Origin: Frateuria_A sp051900415
GTDB lineage: Bacteria; Pseudomonadota; Gammaproteobacteria; Xanthomonadales; Rhodanobacteraceae
Reading direction: 5' to 3'
NCBI RefSeq assembly: GCF_051900415.1
Contig: NZ_JBHZGL010000003.1
Span: 186,001-250,000, forward strand
DNA: 64,000 nucleotides
Shown: positions 39,893-48,803 of the stretch, piece by piece
Numbering within the stretch: position 1 is the stretch's first letter
Layout of the letters: every line of letters begins with the position of its first letter
Program-made: the position numbers and the translations under genes
Notes under the pieces: model-generated
The model's input: the letters and a program-made list of their open reading frames with translations, nothing else
The model's database searches: none
Told to the model about the DNA's origin: nothing

Positions 39893-41801
39893 ATGGATCG
39901 CCCTCATCCATCCGCGGGTCGCCGTGGTCGTGCATGACCTGGCGATGGCCGGTTTCGCCTGGTGGATCGCCAAAGCGCTGCGTTACGCCACGGTGCCCGG
40001 CCAGGATGGTAGCTTCGACGTGTTCGAATTTCCCATCGTGCTGGCGATGCAGGGCCTGATGTTCACCTGGACGGGCCTGTACAAGGGCGTCTGGCGCTTT
40101 GCCAGCCTCCCCGACCTGTGGAACATCCTCAAGGCGGCGGTATTCGGGACGCTGTCCATCGGGTTGACGTTGTTCCTCTACGAGCGCATGGATGGCGTGC
40201 CGCGCTCGGTGCTGTTGCTCTATCCGGCCGTCCTTACCCTGTTGCTCGGCCTGCCGCGTCTTGCATACCGGTTCTGGAAGGACAGTCGGCTCGATTTGTT
40301 CAGCGCGCGCGCGTCCAAGCGCGTGCTCATCGTGGGCGCGAACCGGGCGGCCGAGGCGCTTTCGCGCGACTTGCGCCACGATGGCCGCTTCAGCGTGATT
40401 GGCTTTGTCGACGACAAGACCCGCTTGCGTGGCGCTTCGATCAACGGTCATCCCGTGCTGGGTTGCGTCGACCAACTGCCGGAGTTGGCGCGCGAGGCGG
40501 CGGTCGAGATGCTGCTTATCGCGATGCCGGGCGCGACCACGGGCGAGATGCGCCGGGTAGTGGAGCTGTGCGACCAGACCGGCCTGCCTTATCGCACGGT
40601 CCCGCGGCTCGAAGACGTAGTGGCCGGTCGCGCGCAGTTCAACGAAATCAAGGAAGTCGCGATCGAGGATCTGCTCGGCCGTGACGCGGTCGAGCTGGAC
40701 TGGACGGCGATCCGCGAGACGCTCACGGGGCGGCGCGTGTTGATCACCGGCGGCGGCGGATCGATCGGTTCGGAGCTCTGTCGCCAGGTCGCCCGCCTTG
40801 GCGCGCAATCGCTGATCATTGTCGAGCAGAGCGAATACAACCTCTATCGCATCGGCAAGGAACTGCGTACCGATTACCCCGAGCTCTTGCTCGAATGCGT
40901 GCTGTGCGACTGCGGCGATCGTGTGGCGATGCAGAAGACCTTCGCCGAAACCAAGCCCCAGGTGGTTTTCCATGCGGCCGCCTACAAGCACGTGCCGATG
41001 CTGCAGAAGCAGTTGCGCGCCGGCTTCCGCAACAATGTGCTGGGCACCCGCACGGTGGCGGACCTGGCCGACGAGTTCCATGTCGAATGCTTCGTGCTGA
41101 TCTCGACCGACAAGGCAGTGAACCCCACCAGCGTGATGGGCGCCTGCAAGCGCGTGGCCGAAATCTACTGCCAGAACCTCAATGCCCATTCGGCTACGCA
41201 CTACATCACCGTGCGCTTCGGCAACGTGCTTGATTCGGCAGGCTCCGTGGTGCCGTTGTTCCGCCAGCAGATCCGCGACGGCGGGCCAGTGACCATCACC
41301 CACCCGGAGATCACCCGCTACTTCATGACCATTCCGGAAGCCTGCCAGCTGATCCTGCAGGCGGCCTGCCTGGGGCAGGGGGGCGAGATTTTCGCGCTGG
41401 ACATGGGTGAGCCGGTGAAGATCCGCGATCTGGCCGAACAGATGATCCGGCTCGCCGGCAAGAAGCCGGGCACCGAGGTGCCGCTGGTCTACACCGGACT
41501 GCGCGCTGGCGAGAAGCTGTTCGAAGAGCTCTTCCACCAGCTCGAGAACTACAGCGCGACGGCACATGCCAAGATCTTCCTCGCGCAGCACCGCGAGGTC
41601 TCGTGGGAGTTGCTGCAGGCCTGGCTCAACAAGGCCGTCGAGGCTACCGCCGCCTTCAACGAAGAGGAGCTGCGGCGTTGCGTTTCGAGCTTGTTGCCAT
41701 CGTTCCGCTGGAGCGACGTGGCTCAGCCAGACAATGTGGTGTCCATCCGTCGCGAGGCGGGACGTATCGAACAGGGCCGTATCGAAACAGGAGAAAGTTG
41801 A
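39879..41801 (+). CDS. WbpM/CapD-type nucleotide-sugar 4,6-dehydratase
   Basis: 640 residues. Residues 1-130 hold four membrane helices (AVVVHDLAMAGFAWWIAKAL and others). An NAD-binding CoA-like domain follows (VLIVGANRAAEALSRDLRHD), then the catalytic Rossmann domain with ITGGGGSIGSELC, ISTDKAVNPTSVMGACKR and PLVYTGLRAGEKLFEELF. Met replaces the usual Tyr in the S-Y-K motif, as in WbpM-type enzymes. It dehydrates UDP-GlcNAc to a 4-keto-6-deoxy sugar for surface polysaccharide. Its stop adjoins the galU start (TGA then GTG). Confidence 0.93.
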   Translation: MSPRKWIALIHPRVAVVVHDLAMAGFAWWIAKALRYATVPGQDGSFDVFEFPIVLAMQGLMFTWTGLYKGVWRFASLPDLWNILKAAVFGTLSIGLTLFLYERMDGVPRSVLLLYPAVLTLLLGLPRLAYRFWKDSRLDLFSARASKRVLIVGANRAAEALSRDLRHDGRFSVIGFVDDKTRLRGASINGHPVLGCVDQLPELAREAAVEMLLIAMPGATTGEMRRVVELCDQTGLPYRTVPRLEDVVAGRAQFNEIKEVAIEDLLGRDAVELDWTAIRETLTGRRVLITGGGGSIGSELCRQVARLGAQSLIIVEQSEYNLYRIGKELRTDYPELLLECVLCDCGDRVAMQKTFAETKPQVVFHAAAYKHVPMLQKQLRAGFRNNVLGTRTVADLADEFHVECFVLISTDKAVNPTSVMGACKRVAEIYCQNLNAHSATHYITVRFGNVLDSAGSVVPLFRQQIRDGGPVTITHPEITRYFMTIPEACQLILQAACLGQGGEIFALDMGEPVKIRDLAEQMIRLAGKKPGTEVPLVYTGLRAGEKLFEELFHQLENYSATAHAKIFLAQHREVSWELLQAWLNKAVEATAAFNEEELRRCVSSLLPSFRWSDVAQPDNVVSIRREAGRIEQGRIETGES

Positions 41802-42674
41802 GTGACCAAGCCGTTGCGCAAGGTGGTGTTCCCCGTGGCCGGCCTCGGCACCCGTTTCCTGCCCGCGACCAAGGTCGTCGCCAAGGAAATGTTGCCGGTG
41901 CTGGACAAGCCGCTGATCCAGTACGCGGTCGATGAGGCCGTGGACGCCGGCGCCGACACCCTGGTGTTCGTCACCAACCGTTACAAGCACGCCATCGCCG
42001 ACTACTTCGACAAGGCCTACGAACTGGAGGCCAAGCTGGAGGAAAAGGGCAAGGATGAACTGCTCGCACTGGTGCAGGGCACACTGCCGTGCAACGTGCG
42101 CGCGATCTTCGTCACCCAACCCGAGGCGCATGGCCTGGGCCACGCGGTGCTCTGTGCCAAGCCGGTCGTGGGCAACGAGCCGTTCGGCATCATCCTCCCG
42201 GACGATCTGATCTGGAACCGCGGCAAGGGCGCGCTGGGCCAGATGGCCGCGCTGGCCGAATCGGAGAACGCCGGCGTGATCGCGGTCGAGGAAGTACCGC
42301 ACGACCAGACCGACAAATACGGCATCGTCGACGCCGAGCCGATTGATCAGCGCAGCGCGCGTATCCGCTACATGGTCGAAAAGCCCAAGCCTGCCGATGC
42401 GCCGTCGAACCTCGCCGTCGTCGGCCGCTACGTTTTGCCCGGCCGCATCTTCGAACTGCTGGAACAGACCCAGCCGGGCGCCGGCGGCGAGATCCAGCTC
42501 ACCGACGCCATCGAAGCGCTGCTGACCGAGCAGGGTAAGGTGCTCGCGTACCGCTTCGAGGGCACTCGTTTCGACTGCGGTAACAAGGCCGGCCTGGTCC
42601 GCGCCACCATGCACATGGCCATGCAGGATCCCAAGCTCGCACCGGTGGTGCGCGAATTTGCCGGGCAGCTCTGA
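41802..42674 (+). CDS. galU: UTP-glucose-1-phosphate uridylyltransferase
   Basis: 290 residues from a GTG. VVFPVAGLGTRFLPATKVVAKEM is the nucleotide-binding start; DNRGKG-like and VEEVPHDQTDKYGIV, MVEKPKPADAPSNLAVVGRYV follow, with parts quoted. It makes UDP-glucose for exopolysaccharide, LPS and trehalose-type metabolism. Directly joined to the dehydratase gene, so it completes a polysaccharide-precursor cluster after lapAB. Confidence 0.96.
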   Translation: MTKPLRKVVFPVAGLGTRFLPATKVVAKEMLPVLDKPLIQYAVDEAVDAGADTLVFVTNRYKHAIADYFDKAYELEAKLEEKGKDELLALVQGTLPCNVRAIFVTQPEAHGLGHAVLCAKPVVGNEPFGIILPDDLIWNRGKGALGQMAALAESENAGVIAVEEVPHDQTDKYGIVDAEPIDQRSARIRYMVEKPKPADAPSNLAVVGRYVLPGRIFELLEQTQPGAGGEIQLTDAIEALLTEQGKVLAYRFEGTRFDCGNKAGLVRATMHMAMQDPKLAPVVREFAGQL

Positions 42675-42692
42675 CGCTCGTCGACACCCGGA

Positions 42693-42763
42693 GCAGAAGC
42701 CCGCGCTGGCGGGCGATGCTCTTGGTTTAGCCAGGAGCCTTGCCCGAAAGCGGGCTCCTGTAC
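42693..42763. repeat. REP-like inverted repeat, family A variant
   Basis: GCAGAAGCCCGC and GGCGGGCGATGCTC on the left; GGAGCCTTGCCCGAAAGCGG then GCTCCTGTAC on the right. A degenerate copy of the family A repeats after fur and after the NarL-type regulator. It begins 19 bases after galU. Confidence 0.65.
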
Positions 42764-42874
42764 CTCACGGGCCATTGCATCCACTCAGGCAGCGTCGGCA
42801 CCACGCCCGCCGGCCCGGTCGAACACCGCCGGCGCCCGCGATATGCTCAGCCGTCGTCCGACTGGTCCGAGCCC

Positions 42875-44164
42875 ATGACGCGGTCGCCCGCTCTTTCCTA
42901 TTACCGAGCCACGGCTACGCCGTACGAACCGTATGCGCCACTCCTCGGCCGCCAGGAGGCGCGCGTGGTCGTGATCGGCGGTGGCTTCGCCGGCCTCAAC
43001 ACGGCGTTGGGTCTGGCCGAGCGCGGGCTGCAGGACGTAGTGCTGCTGGAACGCGAACAGGTCGGCTTTGGCGCTTCGGGGCGTAACGGTGGTTTCGTGT
43101 TCGCCGGGTATTCGCTGGGCGAGCAGGCCTTGTTCGAGCAGCTAGGTGCCGCGCGCGCACGGGCGCTATTCCGGCGCACCATCGATGGCGTACACCGCAT
43201 CCGCCAGCGCATCGGACATTACGCGATCGCCTGCGATGCCGTAGATGCCGGCGTGATCTGGGCCAACTGGTTCCGCGATCCCGGCGTACTGCGAAGCCGC
43301 CAGCATCTGCTGGCGGAACGCTGTGGCGTGGACTGGGAATGGTTGCCCGAACCACAACTGCATGAACTCGTCCGCAGCCCGCGCTACCACGACGGTCTGT
43401 TCGAGCGCGATGCGCTGCATCTGCACCCACTCAATTACGCGATCGGCCTGGCCGGCGCTGCGGCCGGGCAGGGCGTGCGCATCCACGAGCATAGCGGCGT
43501 GCGCCGGCTGCAGCGCGAGGGCGATCGCTGGCGCGTGCGGACCGCGTCTGGCGAAGTATGGGCCGAGCAGGTGGTGCTGGCCTGCGGTGGCTACCTGGCC
43601 GGGCTCGAGCGCCGGATCGACCGCGCAATCCTGCCCATCGCGACCTACGTGATGGTGACCGAACCGCTGGGTCACCGCCTGGCGGCGTGCCTGGCCACGC
43701 GTGCGGCCATCTACGACACCCGCTTTGCGTTCGACTACTACCGCCCCTTGCCGGATACGCGGCTGCTCTGGGGTGGCCGCATCTCGGTGCTCGACCGCTC
43801 GCCGCGCGCCGTGCAACGGCTGCTGCGGCGCGACCTGCTGCGCGTGTTCCCGCAGTTGGGCGAGGTACGCGTTGATTACGCCTGGTCAGGCTTGATGAGC
43901 TACGCGCGCCACCAGATGCCGCAGATCGGCGGGCGCGAGGACGGCCTGTGGTGGGCGCAGGCGTTCGGTGGCCACGGGTTGAGCTCGACCTGCGCAGCCG
44001 GGGAGCTGCTGGCGGCGGCCATTGCCGAGGGCGATCCGGCGTGGCGCGAATTTTGCGATTACGGGCTGGCCTCGACGTACCGCCCGCTGGGCTTCCTGGC
44101 GGCGCAGGCAAGCTACTGGCGCGCCGAGCTGCAGGATTGGTTGAAAACGAGACTGGAAGGATGA
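42875..44164 (+). CDS. FAD-dependent amine/amino-acid oxidase (PuuB/OrdL-like)
   Basis: 429 residues. FAD-binding N-terminus VVIGGGFAGLNTALGLAERG, then GASGRNGGFVFAGYSLGE (the DAO/PuuB signature), LACGGYLAGLERRI, and MPQIGGREDGLWWAQAFGGHGLS, partly quoted, near the C-terminus. The pattern resembles gamma-glutamylputrescine oxidase; the substrate is not fixed by sequence. The ATG preceded by GAGCCC is used. It overlaps csaA by four bases. Confidence 0.88.
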   Translation: MTRSPALSYYRATATPYEPYAPLLGRQEARVVVIGGGFAGLNTALGLAERGLQDVVLLEREQVGFGASGRNGGFVFAGYSLGEQALFEQLGAARARALFRRTIDGVHRIRQRIGHYAIACDAVDAGVIWANWFRDPGVLRSRQHLLAERCGVDWEWLPEPQLHELVRSPRYHDGLFERDALHLHPLNYAIGLAGAAAGQGVRIHEHSGVRRLQREGDRWRVRTASGEVWAEQVVLACGGYLAGLERRIDRAILPIATYVMVTEPLGHRLAACLATRAAIYDTRFAFDYYRPLPDTRLLWGGRISVLDRSPRAVQRLLRRDLLRVFPQLGEVRVDYAWSGLMSYARHQMPQIGGREDGLWWAQAFGGHGLSSTCAAGELLAAAIAEGDPAWREFCDYGLASTYRPLGFLAAQASYWRAELQDWLKTRLEG

Positions 44165-44499
44165 GTGTGGAAGAAATCAACTGGGCGGACTTCGAGAAGG
44201 TCCTGATCGTCGCCGGCACCATCGTGCGCGTGGAGGCCTTCCCGGAAGCGCGCAAGCCGGCGTGGAAGGTGTGGGCCGACTTCGGGCCCTATGGCGAGCG
44301 CAAGACCAGCGCGCAGATCGCCGCGCTCTACGCGCCCGAGCAATTGGTCGGCAAGCAGATCGTGGGTGTGCTCAACTTTCCCGAGAAACAGATCGGTCCG
44401 TTTCGCTCGCAGTTCCTGTTGACCGGTTTCCACACGGAGGCGGGCGTGGTCGTCACCACGGTCGAGCGGCCGGTGCCCAACGGTTCGCGGCTGGCGTGA
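44161..44499 (+). CDS. csaA: tRNA-binding / chaperone CsaA-type protein
   Basis: 112 residues with the EMAP-type tRNA-binding fold: FEKVLIVAGTIVRVEAFPEARKPAWKV, KTSAQIAALYAPEQLVGKQIVGVLNFP and SQFLLTGFHTEAG, partly quoted. CsaA binds unfolded proteins and tRNA. It is coupled on both sides: its ATG lies in the previous stop and its stop TGA overlaps the next GTG. Confidence 0.93.
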   Translation: MSVEEINWADFEKVLIVAGTIVRVEAFPEARKPAWKVWADFGPYGERKTSAQIAALYAPEQLVGKQIVGVLNFPEKQIGPFRSQFLLTGFHTEAGVVVTTVERPVPNGSRLA

Positions 44500-44930
44500 G
44501 CACGCCGCGCCCGGCACGCGCATCGGACGCCACAGAGATCGCGCGGCTGGCGGGCGAGTTGGGTTATCCGGCCGATGCCCGGAGCATGGCTGCGCGGCTG
44601 TGTGCGTTGCTTGGCGACCCGCGCCAATGCGTGTGGGTGATCGATGGGGAAGGGCGCCTGGCCGGCTGGATCGCCGCAGAGCGGCGGATAAGCCTGGAGA
44701 TCGGTGAACGCGTGGAGATCACCGGCCTGGTGGTCGATGGCACGGTCCGTCGCGGCGGCGTGGGACGCGCCCTGGTCGGCGCGGCCGAAGCGTGGGCCAA
44801 AGAGCAGGGCATCGGGAGGGTGGTCGTGCGTTCGAACATACAGCGCCAAGCCTCGCATCCGTTCTACGAAGGCCTCGGCTACACGCGGCAGAAGAGCCAG
44901 CACGTCTACGGCAGGCAACTGGGCCTGTAG
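44496..44930 (+). CDS. GNAT-family N-acetyltransferase
   Basis: 144 residues from a GTG overlapping the csaA stop. The GNAT core is clear: VWVIDGEGRLAGWIAAER, VEITGLVVDGTVRRGGVGRAL (the acetyl-CoA loop RRGGVGRAL) and HPFYEGLGYTRQKSQHVY. The substrate is unknown. The stop codon TAG lies within the inverted repeat that follows. Confidence 0.85.
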   Translation: MSTPRPARASDATEIARLAGELGYPADARSMAARLCALLGDPRQCVWVIDGEGRLAGWIAAERRISLEIGERVEITGLVVDGTVRRGGVGRALVGAAEAWAKEQGIGRVVVRSNIQRQASHPFYEGLGYTRQKSQHVYGRQLGL

Positions 44931-44985
44931 GGTGGGCTTCAGCCCGCCATCGCCTGTTCCAGGGGGGGGCTGAAGCCCACCCTAC
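44927..44985. repeat. inverted repeat, family C, between convergent genes
   Basis: GTAGGGTGGGCTTCAGCC and its exact complement GGCTGAAGCCCACCCTAC end the element, separated by 23 bases. The TAG at each end supplies the stop codon of the flanking gene on its own strand: the GNAT gene on plus, ygfZ on minus. Confidence 0.88.
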
Positions 44986-45779
44986 GCGGTCAATGCGATT
45001 ACCTGCACGCGGTCGGACCCGTCCGCGAACTCGGCCTCGACGCCCGTAGCCAGGCTGGCCTGTACGTCGTCGTGCACTACCGCCAGTGCTTCGGCCGCGC
45101 CATCGACCGCCACCGCATCCAGCAGCTGGATCGCCGAGTGCCCGTCCACGGCGAGCACGCTACCGGGCGCCGGCATGCGTGACAGGCGAACGCGGTGAAG
45201 GTGGCGCTTGCTGCCGCCGCGGTAATGCAGGCGCGCGACGATTTCCTGGCCCGGGTAGCACCCCTTGTCCAGCGCCGTGGCGCCCAGCGCGCCCAAGCCG
45301 AGCCAGGCCGGCAGCAGCTCGTCTGCGGTGTGCGACACGAGCCATGGCCAGCCGGCACGCACTTGCGGCAGACGCCAGTCGTCGTCGCCACGCGCCGCCA
45401 GTTTCAGGCCGTGCGAACCACAACCGAGCACCAGCGTGTCGTCCTGCTCCGCGACCGTGTGCAGCGGCATCGGCCCGACGGTCACGAACTCTTGTGTGGG
45501 CAGAGCGAGAGCACGCAACTTGGCGCGGAACACGTACCGCTGCAGTTGACCGGCCATCACCTCCGCCTGGCCACCGCGCAGCAGCAGGCGCAGGCGCTGC
45601 CCGTCCAGTCGAATCAAATGAAACAGCGCACGCACGCGCCCCTGCGCATCGAGCCAGGCACTGAATTGCCAGTGGCCGTCATCGAGCGAGGCGAGATTGC
45701 TGCTGAACTGGGCTTGCGCGAACGCGATCGCGTCCGGGCCTTCGAGCGCGACGAGCTCGGCGGAGTAAGTGCTGGGCAT
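44982..45779 (-). CDS. ygfZ: YgfZ/GcvT-domain iron-sulfur cluster protein
   Basis: 265 residues. Folate-binding GcvT-like fold with the family motif KGCYPGQEIVARLHYRGG, in which the Cys is essential in E. coli YgfZ. It helps to build or repair certain 4Fe-4S proteins. The start before PSTYSAELVALEGPDA is used; a longer frame would overlap the SDHAF4-like gene's promoter region. The last codons and stop lie in the family C repeat. Confidence 0.92.
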   Translation of the reverse strand: MPSTYSAELVALEGPDAIAFAQAQFSSNLASLDDGHWQFSAWLDAQGRVRALFHLIRLDGQRLRLLLRGGQAEVMAGQLQRYVFRAKLRALALPTQEFVTVGPMPLHTVAEQDDTLVLGCGSHGLKLAARGDDDWRLPQVRAGWPWLVSHTADELLPAWLGLGALGATALDKGCYPGQEIVARLHYRGGSKRHLHRVRLSRMPAPGSVLAVDGHSAIQLLDAVAVDGAAEALAVVHDDVQASLATGVEAEFADGSDRVQVIALTA

Positions 45780-45892
45780 GGCGCATGAAATAAGGGAAGC
45801 ATCGCGTGAAGGCAAGGTCCGGACAGGTTTTCGCGCACCCGTCAAGGTTGTGCTGTCTGGCCAGCGCGTATTACGCTTCTGCGGCTTTACTT

Positions 45893-46060
45893 ATGTCCGA
45901 GACCTCCTCCAAGAACGAACCCGCCCCTGCTTCCGCGCCCGCGGAGCAGCCCACCGTGCCCGCGCGGCCGGCCCAGGGCGAGGCGCGACCGGAGCGGCCG
46001 GCGCCGGATCCCACCCGCTACGGCGACTGGGAAAAGAACGGACGCTGCATCGACTTCTGA
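45893..46060 (+). CDS. SDHAF4-like (DUF1674) succinate dehydrogenase assembly factor
   Basis: 55 residues. The first 38 are a Pro/Ala/Glu-rich disordered tail; the end carries the family motif DPTRYGDWEKNGRCIDF. SDHAF4 proteins bind flavinylated SdhA before it joins SdhB and limit its autoxidation in mitochondria and alphaproteobacteria. Its place 84 bases upstream of sdhC fits exactly that role. Start at the ATG before SETSSKNEP. Confidence 0.85.
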   Translation: MSETSSKNEPAPASAPAEQPTVPARPAQGEARPERPAPDPTRYGDWEKNGRCIDF

Positions 46061-46144
46061 TCGGCCCGTGACGGCGCAAGCCGGCACAGGCCACAGCAGC
46101 GAGCGACTCGGGCGAGACGCGAATCCACTACACGGACAGCCGCC

Positions 46145-46540
46145 ATGGCAGACACGCGACGACCGCTCTCACCGCATCTTTCCGTCTACAAGTGGCAAGT
46201 GCAGATGGTGACCTCCATCCTGCACCGCGCCACCGGCATCGCCCTGTCCGTGGGCCTGCTGCTGGTTGCCTGGGGCCTGCTCGCGCTGGCCGGCGGCGAG
46301 GAGCGCTTCGGGCACTTCACCGCCTTTGTCGGCAGCCCGGTCGGCATCATCCTCCTGGTCGGCTGGAGCTGGGCGCTGTTCTACCACCTGTGCAACGGCA
46401 TCCGTCACCTGGTGCAGGACGGTGGCTACGGCTACGAGATCGTGCAGTTCGTGGGTTCCAGCTGGGCCTCGATCATCGTCAGTCTGCTGCTGACCGCAGC
46501 CGTCTGGGCCTACGTGCTGACCCTGGGAGCTGCCGCATGA
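46145..46540 (+). CDS. sdhC: succinate dehydrogenase cytochrome b556 subunit
   Basis: 131 residues, three membrane helices. SPHLSVYKWQVQMVTSILHRATG is the quinone-site start, and HLCNGIRHLVQDGG carries a heme-ligand histidine. Membrane anchor of complex II. The stop overlaps sdhD by four bases. Confidence 0.96.
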   Translation: MADTRRPLSPHLSVYKWQVQMVTSILHRATGIALSVGLLLVAWGLLALAGGEERFGHFTAFVGSPVGIILLVGWSWALFYHLCNGIRHLVQDGGYGYEIVQFVGSSWASIIVSLLLTAAVWAYVLTLGAAA

Positions 46541-46932
46541 GCGCCTATCCGAAGGAATACCGCAACCCGCTGAAGAAGGCCCGCGGCCTGGGCTCGGCCC
46601 AGCATGGCGTGAGCCACTGGTGGGTGCAGCGCGTGACTGCCGTCGCGCTGGTCGGGCTGGGCATCTGGCTGGTCACGCTGGTGCTGCGCATACTGCACGC
46701 CGACTACGCCACTGCGCGCGAACTGGTCGCGCGGCCGTGGAACGCCGTGCTGCTGATCGCTTTTGTCGTGACCTCGTTCTGGCACGCCGTGCTCGGCCTG
46801 CAGGTGGTGATCGAGGACTACGTGCACACCCGCTGGAAGGAGGCCACGCTCCTGATGGCGATCAAGTTCATTGCCGTGCTGGCCACCTTGGCCGGCGTGC
46901 TCGCGGTGCTGCGCATCGCCCTGGGAGCGTGA
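46537..46932 (+). CDS. sdhD: succinate dehydrogenase hydrophobic membrane anchor
   Basis: 131 residues, three membrane helices. GVSHWWVQRVTAVALV and FWHAVLGLQVVIEDYVH contain the second heme ligand His and the quinone-site residues. Partner of SdhC. Five bases separate it from sdhA. Confidence 0.95.
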   Translation: MSAYPKEYRNPLKKARGLGSAQHGVSHWWVQRVTAVALVGLGIWLVTLVLRILHADYATARELVARPWNAVLLIAFVVTSFWHAVLGLQVVIEDYVHTRWKEATLLMAIKFIAVLATLAGVLAVLRIALGA

Positions 46933-46937
46933 GTTCG

Positions 46938-48725
46938 ATGGAAGCCTACAAGGTTCAGCAACACAAGTACGACGTGATCGTGGTCGGCGCCGGCGGCGCG
47001 GGCCTGCGCGCCACCTTCGGCCTGGCCGAGAAGGGCCTCAAGGCCGCGTGCATCACCAAGGTCTTCCCGACCCGCTCGCACACCGTGGCGGCGCAAGGCG
47101 GCATTTCCGCTGCACTGGGCAACATGGGCGAGGACGACTGGCGCTTCCACTACTACGACACCATCAAGGGCTCCGACTGGCTCGGCGACCAGGATGCGAT
47201 CGAGTACATGTGCAAGGAGGCCCCGGCCGCCATCATCGAGCTGGAGCACTACGGCGTGCCGTTCTCGCGCACCGAGGAAGGCAAGATCTACCAACGCCCG
47301 TTTGGCGGCATGACCACGCACTACGGCAAAGGCACCGCGCAGCGCACGTGCGCCGCGGCCGACCGCACCGGCCACGCGATCCTGCACACGCTCTACCAGC
47401 AGGCGCTGGCGCATGACGCCACCTTCTTCATCGAGTACTTCGCGATCGACCTGATCTTCGACGAAGACGGCGTCTGCCGCGGCGTGCTCGCGCTGGACAT
47501 GAACGAGGGCACGCTGCACTTCTTCCGCGGCCATGCCGTGGTGCTGGCGACCGGCGGTTACGGCCGTGCCTACTTCAGCGCAACGTCCGCGCATACCTGT
47601 ACGGGTGACGGCGGTGGCATGGTGCTGCGCGCGGGCCTCGCGCTGCAAGACATGGAATTCGTGCAGTTCCACCCGACCGGCATCTACGGCGCCGGCTGCC
47701 TGATCACCGAAGGCGTGCGCGGCGAGGGCGGTTACCTCACCAACTCCGAGGGCGAGCGCTTCATGGAGCGCTACGCGCCCAGCGCGAAGGACCTGGCCTC
47801 GCGCGACGTGGTCAGCCGCGCGATGACCATCGAGATCCGCGAAGGTCGCGGCGTTGGTCCGGAGAAGGACCACATCCACCTGAACCTGATGCACCTGGGC
47901 GCCGACGTGATCCACGAGCGGCTGCCGGGCATCGCCGAATCAGCGCGCATCTTTGCCGGCGTGGACGTGACCAAGGAGCCGATCCCGGTCATCCCGACCG
48001 TGCACTACAACATGGGCGGCATCCCGACCAACTATCACGGCGAAGTCGTGCAGAAGAAGGGCGACGACGTTGACGCCGTGGTGCCGGGCCTGTTCGCCAT
48101 CGGCGAGGCGGCCTGCGTATCGGTGCACGGCGCCAACCGCCTGGGCTCCAACTCGCTGCTCGATCTGGTCGTGTTCGGCCGCGCCGTGGCCGGCCGCTGC
48201 GCCGAGCTGGTCAAGCCCGGCACGCTGCACAAGGACCTGCCGACCAGCATCCTGGACAAGGCGCTGGGCCGCTTCGACGCGCTTCGCTATGCCAAGGGCA
48301 GCAAGCCCACCGCGCAGATCCGCGCCGAGATGCAGAAGACCATGCAGAAGGACGCGGCGGTGTTCCGCACCGGCGACACCCTGGCCGAGGGCAAGCGCCG
48401 CATCTCCGAGGTGTTCGACTCGTTCAAGGACGTCAGCGTCACCGACCGCTCGCTGGTGTGGAACTCCGACCTGATCGAGACGCTGGAACTGTCCAACCTG
48501 CTCGCGCAGGCGGTGGTAACCATGCACTCGGCCGAGCAGCGCATGGAAAGCCGCGGTGCGCACGCGCGCGAGGACTTCCCCGAGCGCGACGACGAGCACT
48601 GGATGAAGCACACCCTGGTCAGCCTGAGCGACGTGGGTCAGACCAGTTTCGACTTCCGTCCGGTGCACATGTACACGCTGACCGACGAGGTCGACGTGGT
48701 GCCGCCGAAGAAGCGCGTTTACTGA
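46938..48725 (+). CDS. sdhA: succinate dehydrogenase flavoprotein subunit
   Basis: 595 residues. FAD-binding VVGAGGAGLRATFGLAEKG, the covalent flavin histidine in RSHTVAAQGG, QFHPTGIYGAGCLITEG and GANRLGSNSLLDLVVFGRAV. It oxidises succinate to fumarate in the citric acid cycle. The ATG before EAYKVQQHKYD is used; a longer in-frame extension runs through sdhD. Confidence 0.98.
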   Translation: MEAYKVQQHKYDVIVVGAGGAGLRATFGLAEKGLKAACITKVFPTRSHTVAAQGGISAALGNMGEDDWRFHYYDTIKGSDWLGDQDAIEYMCKEAPAAIIELEHYGVPFSRTEEGKIYQRPFGGMTTHYGKGTAQRTCAAADRTGHAILHTLYQQALAHDATFFIEYFAIDLIFDEDGVCRGVLALDMNEGTLHFFRGHAVVLATGGYGRAYFSATSAHTCTGDGGGMVLRAGLALQDMEFVQFHPTGIYGAGCLITEGVRGEGGYLTNSEGERFMERYAPSAKDLASRDVVSRAMTIEIREGRGVGPEKDHIHLNLMHLGADVIHERLPGIAESARIFAGVDVTKEPIPVIPTVHYNMGGIPTNYHGEVVQKKGDDVDAVVPGLFAIGEAACVSVHGANRLGSNSLLDLVVFGRAVAGRCAELVKPGTLHKDLPTSILDKALGRFDALRYAKGSKPTAQIRAEMQKTMQKDAAVFRTGDTLAEGKRRISEVFDSFKDVSVTDRSLVWNSDLIETLELSNLLAQAVVTMHSAEQRMESRGAHAREDFPERDDEHWMKHTLVSLSDVGQTSFDFRPVHMYTLTDEVDVVPPKKRVY

Positions 48726-48803
48726 ATTCGAGAGTGCGGCCATGGATGGCCGCTTTTTGATTTTCGCGCTCATGGATGAGCGCACAGACCAAGTGAGGTC
48801 ACC

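Noticed and set aside
46620..46937. N-terminal extension of SdhA through sdhD
   Set aside because: The frame is open but the extension is Arg/Ala-rich shadow of sdhD; SdhA homologues start at MEAYKVQ.
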